A DNA stretch of 5,149 nucleotides, taken from SCN-70-22 sp039927015 (GTDB lineage: Bacteria > Gemmatimonadota > Gemmatimonadetes > Gemmatimonadales > Gemmatimonadaceae). The stretch lies in the NCBI GenBank assembly GCA_039927015.1, contig JBDSVW010000192.1, forward strand, positions 1 through 5,149, written 5' to 3'. The position numbers and the translations under genes were made by a program. Shown piece after piece: positions 4,484 through 5,149 of the stretch (positions are counted from its first letter, which is position 1; every line of letters begins with the position of its first letter). The notes under the pieces were generated by a model, which was not told the origin of the DNA, ran no database searches, and saw only the letters and a program-made list of their open reading frames with translations.

Positions 4484-5149
4484 GTGCGCACCCTCAACTC
4501 CGCCATCGCCATGCAGCAGGTCGCACCTCCCGCTCCCCCCGCACCGCCTCAGATTCCTGTGGTCCCAGGGAATCAAGGCTTCGTCGTCAATACGCCGGGC
4601 GCGCAGGTGACCATCGCCGGCATGGACCCGTCGCCCAACGAGGTGTACCAGGCCGTCCGCGAACAGCGAAATGAGTTGCGGAGCCAGCTGGGCCGCGTGG
4701 AAGACACGCGTCTCGCCATCGCCCGTCGGCTGCGCGAAGGCGAAGTATCGGGACCCGATCGAGCAGGATTGGAAGCGCGGCTCACGCAGCTCGACGGACG
4801 CATGTCGGTGCTGGAGTCCGAGATTGCGGTGGCGGACGCCGCGGTGGCCAAGGCGGCTGCCATTCCCGGCGCGGTCCAGCTGGAGCCCAACTTCATGCAG
4901 AACGACGCCCCTCAGGCGGCCTTTGTCCTCGGCGCCATCTTCCTCGTCGTTGTGCTCCTTCCCATTTCGGTGGCCTTTGCGCGTCGCATCTGGCGACGGA
5001 GTTCGCGGGCACCGGCCACGGCCGATGTTTCGCACGAGCTGGATGAACGATTTACACGTCTCGAGCAGGGCATGGACGCCATCGCGGTGGAGGTGGAGCG
5101 CGTAGGGGAGAGTCAGCGCTTCATGACGCGGGTATTCACCGAGGAACGT
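4484..5149 (+). CDS. Coiled-coil single-pass membrane protein of unknown function, cut by the right window edge
   Basis: The frame is open from an in-frame TGA at 4478 to the window end; no stop is reached. I do not recognise the protein. Residue numbers here count from the ATG at 4511. A Pro-rich start (VAPPAPPAPPQIPVVPG, 4-20) leads to a long charged helical region (about 43-115) with heptad-like spacing, probably coiled coil. One membrane segment follows (about 136-156), then RRIWRRSSR (158-166) and a second coiled-coil-like stretch (174-213). The basic residues after the membrane segment suggest a cytoplasmic C-terminus. I chose GTG 4484 because all nine codons between it and ATG 4511 end in G or C, as in the genes here. 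ATG 4511 is a real alternative: neither start has a Shine-Dalgarno. The tail is still open, so the full length is unknown. Confidence 0.75.
   Translation, partial: MRTLNSAIAMQQVAPPAPPAPPQIPVVPGNQGFVVNTPGAQVTIAGMDPSPNEVYQAVREQRNELRSQLGRVEDTRLAIARRLREGEVSGPDRAGLEARLTQLDGRMSVLESEIAVADAAVAKAAAIPGAVQLEPNFMQNDAPQAAFVLGAIFLVVVLLPISVAFARRIWRRSSRAPATADVSHELDERFTRLEQGMDAIAVEVERVGESQRFMTRVFTEER

Overview
The window is high-GC bacterial DNA (roughly two thirds G+C, with strong G/C preference at third codon positions). It holds five protein genes and no RNA genes, insertion sequences or CRISPR arrays. The gene content (periplasmic quinoprotein, c-type cytochrome, HupE/UreJ-like membrane protein, lyase-type beta-propeller) suggests an aerobic, Gram-negative, soil-type bacterium. 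Gemmatimonadota is my best guess and Acidobacteriota the next, but this rests on general resemblance only; no marker gene is present.

Left part, minus strand (1-2725): a tight three-gene operon read leftwards. A HupE/UreJ-type membrane protein comes first, then a monohaem cytochrome c, then a PQQ-dependent dehydrogenase that runs off the left edge. Both junctions are 4-base ATGA overlaps, so the genes are probably translationally coupled. The dehydrogenase should oxidise a sugar or alcohol in the periplasm and the cytochrome is the obvious electron acceptor. The HupE-like protein may move a metal or play another membrane role.

Middle (2726-2939): a divergent intergenic region. It holds a candidate promoter, a GC-rich leader hairpin, a clear ribosome binding site for the rightward gene, and overlapping palindromes that could be an operator.

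Right-centre, plus strand (2940-4118): an exported six-bladed NHL-type propeller. It keeps equivalents of the zinc-binding histidines and catalytic Arg/Tyr of peptidyl-alpha-hydroxyglycine alpha-amidating lyase (PAL). A strong GC hairpin follows its stop codon.

Right part (4119-4483): a 365-base intergenic stretch with two perfect tandem duplications (11 bp and 17 bp) and weak promoter-like signals. From 4484 to the right edge runs an incomplete gene for a Pro-rich, coiled-coil, single-pass membrane protein of unknown function.

No wholly new system is evident. The two points most worth following are the PAL-like active site in a bacterium with no visible hydroxylating partner, and the coupling of a HupE-like protein to a quinoprotein/cytochrome pair.
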